Shown in pieces: positions 1 through 8,374 of a DNA stretch of 48,845 nucleotides. Source of the stretch: an uncultured Eubacterium sp. (GTDB lineage Bacteria > Bacillota > Clostridia > Lachnospirales > Lachnospiraceae); contig CAJUTM010000024.1 in assembly GCA_910589595.1 (NCBI GenBank), positions 1 to 48,845 on the forward strand. Direction: 5' to 3'. The notes beneath the pieces were generated by a model. It saw only the letters and a list, made by a program, of their open reading frames with translations. It did no database searches and was not told the DNA's origin. Position 1 is the first letter of the stretch. Every line of letters begins with the position of its first letter. A program made the translations under genes and the position numbers.

Positions 1-2
1 CA

Positions 3-667
3 GATGTAAGAGTTGGAAGTTGCAGATAGCTACTTAATCAGCAGACACTAATTATTGTGAATTGACAGGTTTGTACTGGATTTGGAAAAATACAGACGAT
101 GACTGCAAGGGTCTTGTTCATTACCGCCGATACTTTGGGAAAAGTAATTTGAGCGCAAATACAAAAAATATTTATTCTTATGATGAATTAAAAGCAATGC
201 TGCAGTCGGCGGATGTGGTTTTGCCGTATGTTGAGTATTTTTTGCAAAATGCAAAAGACGAGCTGCTTATTAGCTGCTGTACGGAAAAAATATTCGCACA
301 GTTGGAGTGTATAGTAAAGGAGAAATATCCGGATTACGGCAATGTCTTTGACGAGTATTTTCAGCAAAACAGCTCAACCTTGTTCAATATGATGTTTTGT
401 AAGGCGAATCTTTTTGACGACTATTGCCGTTGGTTATTCGACATTTTGTTTGAACTGGAAAAGGTGGTTGACCTTTCCGAACTGAATCGCTATCAGCAGC
501 GTCTGTATGGTTTTTTATCTGAAAGACTGCTGAATGTCTGGATAAGAAAAAACAGATGTAAGGTGAAGAATGTCCGTGTCGTTAATCCGGAAATGCCGGT
601 GGGTGAGAAAATCAACCTGTGCAGACGCCGGTTCACGAACAGAATACGTTACCAGTTGTTCCGATAG
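3..667 (+). pseudogene. DUF4422 domain protein, 5' end broken
   Basis: The readable frame (62-667, 201 codons from a TTG) matches the C-terminal three quarters of DUF4422 proteins, found in capsule and exopolysaccharide loci and probably glycosyltransferase-like. Visible family blocks are NYCELTG-LYWIWKN, VHYRRYF, a late YGFLSERLLNVW and a basic C-terminus. The NYCELTG block begins at 50, before the TTG, and an in-frame TAA at 35-37 lies just upstream. A VGS-like remnant of the family's earlier VGA motif sits in another frame at 12-20, closer to NYCELTG than in intact members. The TTG has no ribosome binding site. I therefore read this as a gene that lost its N-terminus by deletion and frameshift. 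A real but shortened protein is less likely. The window edge hides the rest. Confidence 0.6.
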
Positions 668-751
668 CAGCTATAAGGGGAAGGGGAATTTGCCCGCGAG
701 CCACAAAACTTATTAAGTGTTAGAAAATTGATAGACTTTGTTGTCCGATTG

Positions 752-760
752 TGCTACACT
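752..760 (+). promoter_or_regulatory. Putative TG-extended -10 box for the 63-residue gene
   Basis: The sequence TGCTACACT (752-760) is a TG-extended -10 about 44 bases before the ATG at 804. The same box, with a good -35, is seen on the opposite strand upstream of aroE. A TTGATA at 728-733 is 21 bases upstream, too far for a normal -35, so recognition would rely on the extended -10. Confidence 0.3.
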
Positions 761-803
761 GAAGATGAAATAGCGATTTGGCTCATGATTTGGAGGTGAT
801 AGA

Positions 804-995
804 ATGCCTAATAATGGTGAAATTATTGAAAGAAGTATAAACGACTTCCAAAAGGTACAAGCTCATATGAAGATTGCAAAAGAAGAGAATGCAGTGAAAA
901 CATATGAAAGCCTGAAAAAAGACTATAAGTCTTTAAAAGCTGTATTAACTTCCTTAGGCGTAAACCTTACAGAAATTGACGAGATTAAGGAATAA
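804..995 (+). CDS. Small uncharacterised protein (63 aa)
   Basis: I do not recognise a named family. The start is well supported: GGAGGTGA lies at 791-798 with good spacing to the ATG. The product is soluble, highly charged and almost entirely predicted helix (many Lys/Glu, few Gly/Pro), with no membrane segment or signal. It looks like a small helical or coiled-coil protein. It stands alone with its own likely promoter and a terminator directly downstream, between a broken DUF4422 gene and the inverted-repeat element. This isolation suggests an accessory gene. Function unknown. Confidence 0.7.
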   Translation: MPNNGEIIERSINDFQKVQAHMKIAKEENAVKTYESLKKDYKSLKAVLTSLGVNLTEIDEIKE

Positions 996-1010
996 TTGAA
1001 TAGCAAAATC

Positions 1011-1045
1011 AGGGTGTAGCTTCTGTTAAACGGCACCCTTTTTTG
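1011..1045 (+). terminator. Rho-independent terminator after the 63-aa gene
   Basis: AGGGTG (1011-1016) pairs with CACCCT (1034-1039) and is followed by a run of T. The loop is about 17 bases. Confidence 0.65.
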
Positions 1046-1133
1046 CTGCTTCTATTTTTCTTCACAATCTGTATATTACAGTTATCTTTGACTTCCTGAA
1101 TGTTTAGTTGAGATGAGGGAAATCTGGAAATTT

Positions 1134-1624
1134 ATCTGATATATAAGACAATCGCTTAATTATTTGTCTCCCCTGAATTAGTGCACTGTGCGGGTATCAT
1201 GCGGTATCGTTGTCCTTGTATCACTCCCCGAAAAATTATTATTTCTTTTGTTTACAGAGCGTCGCCCGAGCATTGTCTGAGATGTCTGCTGTCGTTTTTC
1301 CTGACTTTTGGCAGCCCGTTTGCACTAGACCGCTACGCAGCGGTTCTAATGCACCACCCAGAATCGGCACCTTTGGTGCCACCCGCAGTAATTAGTAACA
1401 AGCGGTGGTGCATAAGAACCGGCGAGCGGTCAATGCTGCAAAAGTCAGGAAAAACGACATTGCAGACAGCGAGTTTTGCGAGGAGGCGGCGAAAGATTTC
1501 TGTAAACGAAAGAAATCATGTATTTTTCGTTGGGAGTGGATACCGGATAAGATACCGCATGATAGCCGCTACATTGAAAGGATAAATAGTTAAGATTAGG
1601 GTGTCAAAAGCCTCATCTGATATA
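1134..1624. mobile_element. MITE-like long inverted-repeat element with flanking 10-bp direct repeats
   Basis: This stretch holds no credible gene. Two arms of about 170-210 bases are imperfect reverse complements. Near-identical blocks are: 1195-1208 with 1551-1564; the ATTTCTTT-GTTTACAGA block (1241-1258) with 1498-1516; GTCGTTTTTCCTGACTTTT (1291-1309) with 1438-1456; and 1342-1358 with 1404-1420. Weaker pairing continues outward to about 1150-1165 with 1581-1597. The apex contains a perfect small hairpin GGCACC-TTT-GGTGCC (1366-1380), and the left arm has its own CCGCT/AGCGG hairpin (1330-1343). The 10-mer ATCTGATATA occurs at 1134-1143 and again at 1615-1624, just outside the structure, as a target-site duplication would. 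No transposase is present. A non-autonomous palindromic element or a large structured RNA are both possible. Confidence 0.6.
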
Positions 1625-1715
1625 AAAGGAGTGTAGCAATTTATTTTTATTTTTGTTATACTATATGTATATAAAAAGGGAGGGCTCTTATCCTAAAACG
1701 GGGAGACACTGTATA

Positions 1716-1744
1716 TTGACGAAATTTGGAAAATCCTTTATAAT
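1716..1744 (+). promoter_or_regulatory. Sigma-A promoter for the MBL-fold gene
   Basis: TTGACG (1716-1721), a 17-base spacer, then TATAAT (1739-1744). The expected start point is near 1751, about 24 bases before the ATG. Confidence 0.8.
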
Positions 1745-1774
1745 AAAATCAACTATCGGAAAGAGGGCGAGTGC

Positions 1775-3394
1775 ATGAGACTTGTTTTTATTGGGGCAGA
1801 CCATGAAGTGACCGGAAGTTGTCATTTTATGGAAGTTGGCGGGAAGAATTTTTGTGTCGATATCGGTATGGAACAGGGGCAGGATTTATTTGAGAATCAG
1901 GAACTTCCCGTGGAGCCGTCCGAAATCGATTTTATGTTACTGACGCATGCGCATATTGACCATACGGGATTGCTTCCCATGTTGTATGCCAGAGGTTTTC
2001 GGGGGCCGGTTTATGCGACAAAACCAACGGTTGAACTGAGTCAGATTATGTTGCGGGACAGCGCCCATATCCAGCAGTTCGAGGCGGAGTGGCGAAATCG
2101 TAAGGCGCAGCGTTCCGGCGGTGAGACGTATGAACCGCTCTATACGATGGAAGACGCCATTGGCGCTATCCGGCTGCTGCAGCCGTGTGAATACGATAGT
2201 ATAGTACATATTTGTGACGAAGTGTCAGTGCGTTTTACGAATGTCGGTCATTTGCTCGGCGCGTCCTCAATTGAAGTTTTTGCCAGAGAGGGGAATGAAG
2301 AGAGGACGATTGTTTTCTCCGGTGATATTGGGAACGGACATAAGCCGATTTTACGTGACCCGGTATATACGAAAGCGGCTGACTATGTAGTGATGGAATC
2401 GACGTACGGAGACCGTTTGCATGAGACGAAAGAACCGGATTATGTGGAGGAGCTGACGGCGATTATACAGGATACTTTTGCGCGGGGAGGCAATGTTGTC
2501 ATTCCTTGTTTTGCTGTGGGGAGGACACAGGAACTGCTATTTTTCCTCCGGCAGATTAAAGAAGAAAGACGAGTGACAATCAATCCGGATTTTGAAGTTT
2601 ATGTGGACAGTCCGTTAGCGGTGGAGGCCACACAGATTTTTGATAAAAATTTTGACAGAAATATTGAGCAGTGTTTTAGCGAAAGAGCAAAGGCGCTGTT
2701 GGCGCAGGAGATTAATCCCATTCATTTTCCGGGATTAAAACTGTCTGTTACTAGTGATGACAGTAAAGAAATAAATTTTAAACCGCAGCCAAAAGTAATT
2801 TTGTCGGCATCCGGTATGTGTGAGGCGGGACGAATCCGCCATCATTTGAAACATAATTTGTGGCGTCCGGAAAGTACTATTGTATTTGCCGGCTACCAGA
2901 CGCGGGGAACGTTAGGGCGCTCCCTGTTAGAGGGCGTCAAAAAGGTGAAGTTATTTGGTGAGGCTGTGGAAGTGCGGGCAAAGATTACGAAGCTGCGCGG
3001 CATTAGCAGCCATGCAGACAGGGATGGATTGCTAAAATGGGTGAACGGCTTTACCGAAAAGCCGCCGAAGAGGGTATTTGTAGTACACGGAGACGACCAT
3101 GTCTGCGACGAATTTGTCCGTACGCTGGAAGATTCTGCCTATATTGCTTCGGCGCCTTACAGCGGTACGGTTTTTGATTTGCTAAGCGGTGAATTTGTGA
3201 AAGAGGCGCTGCCGGTAGCAGTGAAAAAGAAGACTGCGGCGAAGAAACGCGCCGGCGATATGTTCCAGCGTTTGCTGACCGAAGGCCAGCGGCTGCTTAG
3301 CGTCATTCGCAAAAATGAGGGACTGAGCAACAAGGAAACGGCGAAATTTGCCGACCAGATACATGCCTTGTGTGAAAAGTGGGACAGAGATTAG
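1775..3394 (+). CDS. MBL-fold metallo-hydrolase with beta-CASP and RMMBL domains (RNase-like)
   Basis: A 539-residue metallo-beta-lactamase protein of the beta-CASP group, whose members cut RNA or DNA. The zinc motif HxHxDH is intact (H58, H60, D62, H63). NVGHLLGAS gives the next His and FSGDIGN the bridging Asp. The central beta-CASP region contains FAVGRTQEL and SASGMCEAGR. The RMMBL segment has ISSHADRDGLLKW and VVHGD. The C-terminus is a Lys-rich helical tail without a KH domain, as in the stand-alone bacterial members. Start: AGAGGGCGAG precedes the ATG, and a strong promoter lies just upstream. It is probably a cytoplasmic ribonuclease of the CPSF73/YSH1-like type; the exact substrate cannot be read from sequence. 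Confidence 0.9.
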   Translation: MRLVFIGADHEVTGSCHFMEVGGKNFCVDIGMEQGQDLFENQELPVEPSEIDFMLLTHAHIDHTGLLPMLYARGFRGPVYATKPTVELSQIMLRDSAHIQQFEAEWRNRKAQRSGGETYEPLYTMEDAIGAIRLLQPCEYDSIVHICDEVSVRFTNVGHLLGASSIEVFAREGNEERTIVFSGDIGNGHKPILRDPVYTKAADYVVMESTYGDRLHETKEPDYVEELTAIIQDTFARGGNVVIPCFAVGRTQELLFFLRQIKEERRVTINPDFEVYVDSPLAVEATQIFDKNFDRNIEQCFSERAKALLAQEINPIHFPGLKLSVTSDDSKEINFKPQPKVILSASGMCEAGRIRHHLKHNLWRPESTIVFAGYQTRGTLGRSLLEGVKKVKLFGEAVEVRAKITKLRGISSHADRDGLLKWVNGFTEKPPKRVFVVHGDDHVCDEFVRTLEDSAYIASAPYSGTVFDLLSGEFVKEALPVAVKKKTAAKKRAGDMFQRLLTEGQRLLSVIRKNEGLSNKETAKFADQIHALCEKWDRD

Positions 3395-3436
3395 TTTTAA
3401 GACGGGGAAGAAGAGAGGAGAAAGGAGTGACTGATT

Positions 3437-5227
3437 GTGGATATACATGATGCACAGGAGAGCGTGCTCAATTATGATTTGGAAAAAGAGCAAGTCAAAC
3501 AAATTGCACTGAATCATTTTCATGCCTACTATGTGAGACATGATATGAATGATGTGCTTGCTCATATTGATGAACAGGTTCAATGGAAAGGCTCCAAAGG
3601 CTATTATGTTGCACACAGTCGCCGGGAGTTCGGAACCCTGCTGCAGAAAGAATTGGAATTTGTTCCCAATGAGTGCATGATGAAAGTAGTAGAGACAAGC
3701 ACGATTTCGTTGAGTACGGGCTGTTATCAGGTCACAGGTGAATTAGAGTTGAGACTTCCGTACCAATCCAATATATATTATTCAAATTTACGTTTTACGA
3801 TGATGATAATTAAGCAGGATAAGCGTTTTGTGATTAAATCCATTCATACTTCTTCGACAGGAGAATCGGTTTTGGTAGAAGAACCGCATTATCTGCTGGA
3901 CGAGGATACCGGTCATTTATCGGTGGAGTTGAAAAAGCGGGAGCAGTATGATACGGTGACAGGACTGCTTCATTTGGAGGCGTTTAAGAAATTAATTGAG
4001 CAGAGGATACTGGCGCCATCTCAAAATGATTATTATGCCCTGTTGTGCACGGATATCAATAATTATGAAAAAGTAAATAATCTGTATGGGTTGCAAAAAG
4101 CCGACCAGCTCCTTGCTGATTTGGCGTCTCTGCTCACTTCTTCCTGTAATAAGGGAATCGAATTATGCTGCCGCAGCGTGGCCGACCACATTCTTGTTTT
4201 AGTTTCTTATTCGGAAAAGGATTATCTGATGTGGTTATTGAAATCTCTGTGCGGACAATTTGAGAAGAGTATTACTCCGCAGTATGTAAAGGCAGACCCG
4301 CAATTAGGAATCGGAGTCTATCTGATTACAAATCGGAAAGAAACAGTAGAGCGAATGGTTGAGTTTGCTAACCTTGCGAGAAAGAGCCTGCGCTTTCACA
4401 CAGATTCTCCGATTGCTTTTTATGATGAGAAAATCTTTATGCAGATGGAGCGGGTTCGTCACATTGAGTCGCGGATGAGGCAGGCGTTGCAGCAGAGAGA
4501 ATTCAAAGCGTTTCTACAGCCAAAATTCAATTTGGAAACGGGACAGATTGTGGGCGCGGAAGTGTTGGTGCGTTGGATTAACGCGGACGGTTCCATGATA
4601 TATCCGGATGATTTCATTCCTATTTTTGAGCAAAACGGATTTATCATTGAACTGGACTTTTTTATACTGGAAGAAGTTTGTAAGATGATAAATCGAAGAC
4701 TGCACGAGCAAAAGCCGTGTGTACCTATTTCGATTAACCAATCTCGTGTGTTACTGCAAAATAGAGACTATGCCCAAAAGGTGGCAGGCGTACTGGCGCA
4801 ATACAATACGCCGCCGCAATATATTGAGTTAGAGCTTACGGAGCGGATATTCCGTGATGATTTGAAAAATCTGGCCGATGTGATGAGCAAATTAAAGGAG
4901 CTCGGCATCAGTTGGTCAATTGATGATTTTGGAACCGGATATTCTTCGTTGAATTTGCTGAAAGAGCTGCCTGTTGACATAATTAAAATAGATAAATCTT
5001 TTTTGGATGAGACAGAGAGTTCTGAGACGAGTAAGATTATTATCCGCAAGACGGTTGAATTGACGCAGGAGTTGGATATGACGGTTGTATGTGAAGGGGT
5101 TGAGACCGAAAATCAGGCAGATTATCTTCGCGGAATCCGCTGTGATGTGGCGCAGGGGTATTTGTACGCAAGACCAATGCCAATGGACGATTTTGAAACA
5201 TTGCTGGATAAGGAGATGTACGGATGA
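3437..5227 (+). CDS. NTF2-like / degenerate GGDEF / EAL domain protein
   Basis: About 596 residues, no membrane segment. Residues ~1-140 resemble a SnoaL/NTF2-like sensing domain. The next ~170 residues have the GGDEF fold, but the signature is degraded: the GGDEF position reads like SVADHILVL, so diguanylate cyclase activity is unlikely. The C-terminal EAL domain looks competent: EVLVRW (E of EAL), INQSR, ELTERIF, IDDFGTGYSS with the Asp pair, IKIDKSF, EGVET and QGYLYARP. I infer a cyclic-di-GMP phosphodiesterase whose GGDEF part is regulatory. Start is GTG after AAAGGAG (3421-3427). Its stop overlaps the next start by 4 bases, so the two proteins are translationally coupled. Confidence 0.88.
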   Translation: MDIHDAQESVLNYDLEKEQVKQIALNHFHAYYVRHDMNDVLAHIDEQVQWKGSKGYYVAHSRREFGTLLQKELEFVPNECMMKVVETSTISLSTGCYQVTGELELRLPYQSNIYYSNLRFTMMIIKQDKRFVIKSIHTSSTGESVLVEEPHYLLDEDTGHLSVELKKREQYDTVTGLLHLEAFKKLIEQRILAPSQNDYYALLCTDINNYEKVNNLYGLQKADQLLADLASLLTSSCNKGIELCCRSVADHILVLVSYSEKDYLMWLLKSLCGQFEKSITPQYVKADPQLGIGVYLITNRKETVERMVEFANLARKSLRFHTDSPIAFYDEKIFMQMERVRHIESRMRQALQQREFKAFLQPKFNLETGQIVGAEVLVRWINADGSMIYPDDFIPIFEQNGFIIELDFFILEEVCKMINRRLHEQKPCVPISINQSRVLLQNRDYAQKVAGVLAQYNTPPQYIELELTERIFRDDLKNLADVMSKLKELGISWSIDDFGTGYSSLNLLKELPVDIIKIDKSFLDETESSETSKIIIRKTVELTQELDMTVVCEGVETENQADYLRGIRCDVAQGYLYARPMPMDDFETLLDKEMYG

Positions 5228-6756
5228 AAAAGAAAATGAAACCAATTCTTTTTACGATGTTTATCTTAGCTGCCGTGACGGCGGGGGGATTCTATTTTCT
5301 GCTTAGTCAGGATTCCGGCCCGACCGGCGAGTTTCAGGAACGTATGGCGAAAGCGCAGAATGATTTAGAAGAAAACCGTTCCTACCGCTATGATTTGGAT
5401 GAGAGTGCGATACCGTTAGCAACTTCGGGAGAAAAGAAGAATGTATTAAATTTTGAGCACGATGTCGTGTACGATGTGCAGCAGTCGAATCGGGACAGGG
5501 AGCGTCTTGACCGTCTGATTAAGAGGACGGATGCAGACTTTGAAAATCCGATTATTGCACGCAACCCTTTCGGTACCAATGAAAACAGTTTCTATTTCTA
5601 TTTTACGACGTCATACCGCTGTATGGTTCGTTATACAATTACGGTCGAGGATGAGGCGATTTATGACCACACCCGCTATATCAACAACGGAAGTGAAAAT
5701 AATCTCTCCAAGACACACGAATTTGTAATCAGCGGATTGATTCCCGGAAAGACAAATTATATTATTCTTGAGCTGGTTGACAGTTCCGGCTCAAAACGAG
5801 AGGGGAAGACGTATAAGTATGCGATACCAAAGGGGAATGTTCCCGAGAAGATTCCGGTAGAATTAGGCTATAGTAAGGAAGTCAGCCACAACGGAATGTT
5901 TTTTGTATTTCCGAAAAACGCAAATCAGATATTGACTTATGATAATCAGGGCGTATTGCGGAATATAACAAAGACGGAAACCGGACACGGTAAGCGCATT
6001 TATCAGACAGGTGACAGTGTGTTATATCAGATAGCTCCGGATAAGGTGGCGAGAGTTTCCTCGCTGGGCCGGGTTCTCGGTGTTGTAAAGGTAAACGGTT
6101 ACGGTGCGATTAAAGATTTTTGCTATGACGGATACAATGAAATCTATTCGCTTGGAAGCAGGAAAAAACGGGAGTATCTGCTTGCTACTTCCATGCAGAC
6201 GGGAAAGACAAGGGTAGTCTTTTGTTTCCCGAAAGGGATATCCGTCGGCTCACTTGCTCCGAAACAGGGCGGCGGCATATACCTGACAGCCGCAAAACCG
6301 TCCGGCATAATTTATATGGATGCGATTACGAGCGCGGAACCAAAGATTAGCTTTGTCATGGGCAAACGGGCCGATTGGAAGAAAAAGCTGGGAAAGAAAA
6401 AGATAGCAGAGGAAAAAGAGGCGGTGACATGGGATACTGCCGCTTCGCAGATAAGTTTGACTGAAGACGGAACATATTCCCTGCTTGTCAGGAAGCAAGG
6501 GCAGGCGACTGGCGTTTGTGTTCAGTTGGATTCAAAAAAAAGAGGATTGAAAGTTGTTATGACTTCGAAGTTTGGCGGAAATGTCGCCAATCGCTTACAG
6601 GTTCAGGGGGAACATATGATACTTACGGATGTGCAGGCAGGCAATTTTGCCGAGTATGACAGAAAAGGAAAAGTCACGCGCAAATTTTCGTACGGCAGTC
6701 CGGTTGATTCGGTAGTGAAATTAACCTTGGCTGGTATGTGCTTCTACGGAATGTAA
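5224..6756 (+). CDS. Membrane-anchored protein with arylsulfotransferase N-terminal-like domain
   Basis: A 510-residue protein with a Lys-rich start and one hydrophobic segment (about residues 8-28), so a signal anchor or uncleaved signal, with the bulk outside the cell. Residues ~105-215 resemble the Ig-like N-terminal domain of aryl-sulfate sulfotransferases (NPFGTN..FYFYF, then ISGLIPGKTNYI). The remainder looks like a repeated beta-strand (propeller-like) region, but I cannot place the catalytic His residues of AssT, so enzyme activity is unproven. ATGA overlap with the EAL gene suggests an operon and a link between c-di-GMP turnover and a surface protein. It could equally be a non-enzymatic surface propeller. 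Confidence 0.7.
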   Translation: MKKKMKPILFTMFILAAVTAGGFYFLLSQDSGPTGEFQERMAKAQNDLEENRSYRYDLDESAIPLATSGEKKNVLNFEHDVVYDVQQSNRDRERLDRLIKRTDADFENPIIARNPFGTNENSFYFYFTTSYRCMVRYTITVEDEAIYDHTRYINNGSENNLSKTHEFVISGLIPGKTNYIILELVDSSGSKREGKTYKYAIPKGNVPEKIPVELGYSKEVSHNGMFFVFPKNANQILTYDNQGVLRNITKTETGHGKRIYQTGDSVLYQIAPDKVARVSSLGRVLGVVKVNGYGAIKDFCYDGYNEIYSLGSRKKREYLLATSMQTGKTRVVFCFPKGISVGSLAPKQGGGIYLTAAKPSGIIYMDAITSAEPKISFVMGKRADWKKKLGKKKIAEEKEAVTWDTAASQISLTEDGTYSLLVRKQGQATGVCVQLDSKKRGLKVVMTSKFGGNVANRLQVQGEHMILTDVQAGNFAEYDRKGKVTRKFSYGSPVDSVVKLTLAGMCFYGM

Positions 6757-6763
6757 AAAGGGG

Positions 6764-6793
6764 TTGATATTATATGCTTTTCAGTTGTATAAT
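6764..6793 (+). promoter_or_regulatory. Sigma-A promoter for the transaldolase/transketolase genes
   Basis: TTGATA (6764-6769), an 18-base spacer, then TATAAT (6788-6793). The start point falls about 35 bases before the ATG at 6835. Confidence 0.75.
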
Positions 6794-6834
6794 AAGGCAT
6801 ATGAAATAAATATACTTTTAGGAGGGTAAAAGGA

Positions 6835-7494
6835 ATGAAATTTTTTGTTGACACAGCGAAAATTGAGGACATCAAAAAAGCCGAAGAAATGGGTGTAATC
6901 TGTGGTGTAACGACCAATCCGTCGTTGATTGCCAAAGAGGGCGGAAGAAGTCAGGAAGATGTACTGAAAGAAATCGCTTCTATTGTGGACGGGCCAATCA
7001 GCGGAGAGGTTAAGGCCACTACAGTGGACGCAGAAGGTATGATTGCGGAAGGCAGAGAAATTGCCAAGCTTCATGAGAATATGGTTGTTAAAATTCCGAT
7101 GACAGTGGAAGGTCTGAAAGCAACAAAGGTACTTGCTTCTGAAGGTATCAAGTGTAACGTGACATTAATTTTTAGTGCGAATCAGGCGCTTTTGGCAGCG
7201 AAAGCAGGAGCCGCTTATGTATCTCCATTCTTAGGACGTTTAGATGATATTTCCCAGCCGGGTATTGATTTGATTGAGAGTATTGCTGAGATTTTTGCCA
7301 ATGACCCGGAGATTGATACGGAGATTATTGCAGCCAGCATTCGTAATCCGATTCATGTTACGGATTGTGCTCTGGCAGGCGCTGATATTGCTACCGTGCC
7401 GTATGGTGTAATCGAGCAGATGACGAAGCATCCATTGACGGATATTGGTGTTGATAAATTCCAGAAAGACTATATCGCAGTATTTGGAAAGTAA
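6835..7494 (+). CDS. tal: Transaldolase (small, TalC/Fsa-type family)
   Basis: A 219-residue TIM barrel of the short transaldolase / fructose-6-phosphate aldolase family, acting in the non-oxidative pentose phosphate pathway in the cytoplasm. It starts FFVDTA and has GVTTNPSL. The Schiff-base lysine is K86 (VVKIPMT). F132 in SPFLGRLDD sits where E. coli Fsa has Tyr131. Transaldolases have Phe here, so transaldolase activity is more likely than F6P aldolase, although automated pipelines often name it fsa. Start: AGGAGGG about 10 bases upstream. Transketolase subunits follow within 45 bases, which supports the pathway role. Confidence 0.93.
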   Translation: MKFFVDTAKIEDIKKAEEMGVICGVTTNPSLIAKEGGRSQEDVLKEIASIVDGPISGEVKATTVDAEGMIAEGREIAKLHENMVVKIPMTVEGLKATKVLASEGIKCNVTLIFSANQALLAAKAGAAYVSPFLGRLDDISQPGIDLIESIAEIFANDPEIDTEIIAASIRNPIHVTDCALAGADIATVPYGVIEQMTKHPLTDIGVDKFQKDYIAVFGK

Positions 7495-7537
7495 AGATTA
7501 AAAGCGCAAAAACAGCGCGGAAATGGGGATTATTAAT

Positions 7538-8374
7538 ATGAATAAAACAGAACTTCAGAAAATGGCTGTTGAAGTTCGTAAGGGCGCAGTAACCGGTGTC
7601 TATCATGCAAAATCCGGACATCCCGGCGGCTCTCTTTCAGCAGCAGACATTTATACATATCTTTTCTTTGAAGAGTTGTCCATTGACCCGAAAAATCCGG
7701 ATAAAGCAGACCGTGACCGCTTTGTGCTGAGTAAGGGACATACGGCGCCGGGATACTATTCTGCTTTGGCAAACCGTGGTTTCTTTCCGGTAGAGGATTT
7801 GAAAACTCTTCGTAAGGTTGGTTCCTATTTGCAGGGACATCCGGACAAGAAACATATTCCGGGCGTGGATATGTCCAGCGGTTCTCTGGGACAGGGTATA
7901 TCTGCAGCAGTCGGCATGGCGCTTTCGGCGAAACTCAGTGATGAAGATTATCGCGTGTATACGCTTCTCGGAGACGGGGAAATTCAGGAAGGACAGGTTT
8001 GGGAGGCTGCTATGTTTGCCGGCCATCGCAAGCTGGACAACTTTGTTGCTATTGTAGATAATAACAATCTTCAGATTGACGGCGCTGTTGACGAAGTATG
8101 TACGCCGTATCCTATTGATGAGAAATTCAAAGCATTTAATTTCCATGTAATCAACGTGGACGGCCACGATTTCGATGCTTTGAAAGCGGCTTTTGACGAG
8201 GCAAAGGCAACAAAAGGACAGCCGACGGCAATTATCGCAAAGACAGTGAAAGGAAAAGGAGTTTCTTTCATGGAAAATCAGGCGAGCTGGCATGGAACTG
8301 CTCCGAATGACGAGCAGTATGCACAGGCGATGGAAGAATTAGAGAAAGCAGGTGAGTCATTATGTCAGAAGTAA
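7538..8374 (+). CDS. Transketolase, N-terminal subunit
   Basis: The thiamine-diphosphate-binding half of a split transketolase, transferring two-carbon units between pentose, triose and tetrose phosphates. Visible motifs: AKSGHPGGSLS near the N-terminus, LSKGHTAPG, SSGSLGQG, and the ThDP signature LGDGEIQEGQVWEA...IVDNNNLQ. About 278 residues, normal for the N-subunit. I prefer ATG 7538 (MNKTELQK), which has GGGGAT about 8 bases upstream. An in-frame ATG at 7523 would add five residues and has a poorer ribosome binding site. The C-terminal subunit overlaps by 13 bases, so the two form one coupled unit. Confidence 0.93.
   Translation: MNKTELQKMAVEVRKGAVTGVYHAKSGHPGGSLSAADIYTYLFFEELSIDPKNPDKADRDRFVLSKGHTAPGYYSALANRGFFPVEDLKTLRKVGSYLQGHPDKKHIPGVDMSSGSLGQGISAAVGMALSAKLSDEDYRVYTLLGDGEIQEGQVWEAAMFAGHRKLDNFVAIVDNNNLQIDGAVDEVCTPYPIDEKFKAFNFHVINVDGHDFDALKAAFDEAKATKGQPTAIIAKTVKGKGVSFMENQASWHGTAPNDEQYAQAMEELEKAGESLCQK

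Noticed and set aside
1181..1593. Open frames inside the inverted-repeat element (134, 61 and 62 codons)
   Set aside because: They overlap each other in different frames, have no ribosome binding site, and arise from the palindromic sequence.
1640..1670. Second promoter with GTTATACT -10 upstream of the MBL gene
   Set aside because: The -35 is poor and the 1716-1744 promoter is far better; kept only as a possibility.
7504..7518. GCGC...GCGC hairpin before transketolase
   Set aside because: Only 4 bp, so not meaningful.
7637..8293. Antisense 218-codon frame opposite transketolase
   Set aside because: Same reason; no ribosome binding site.
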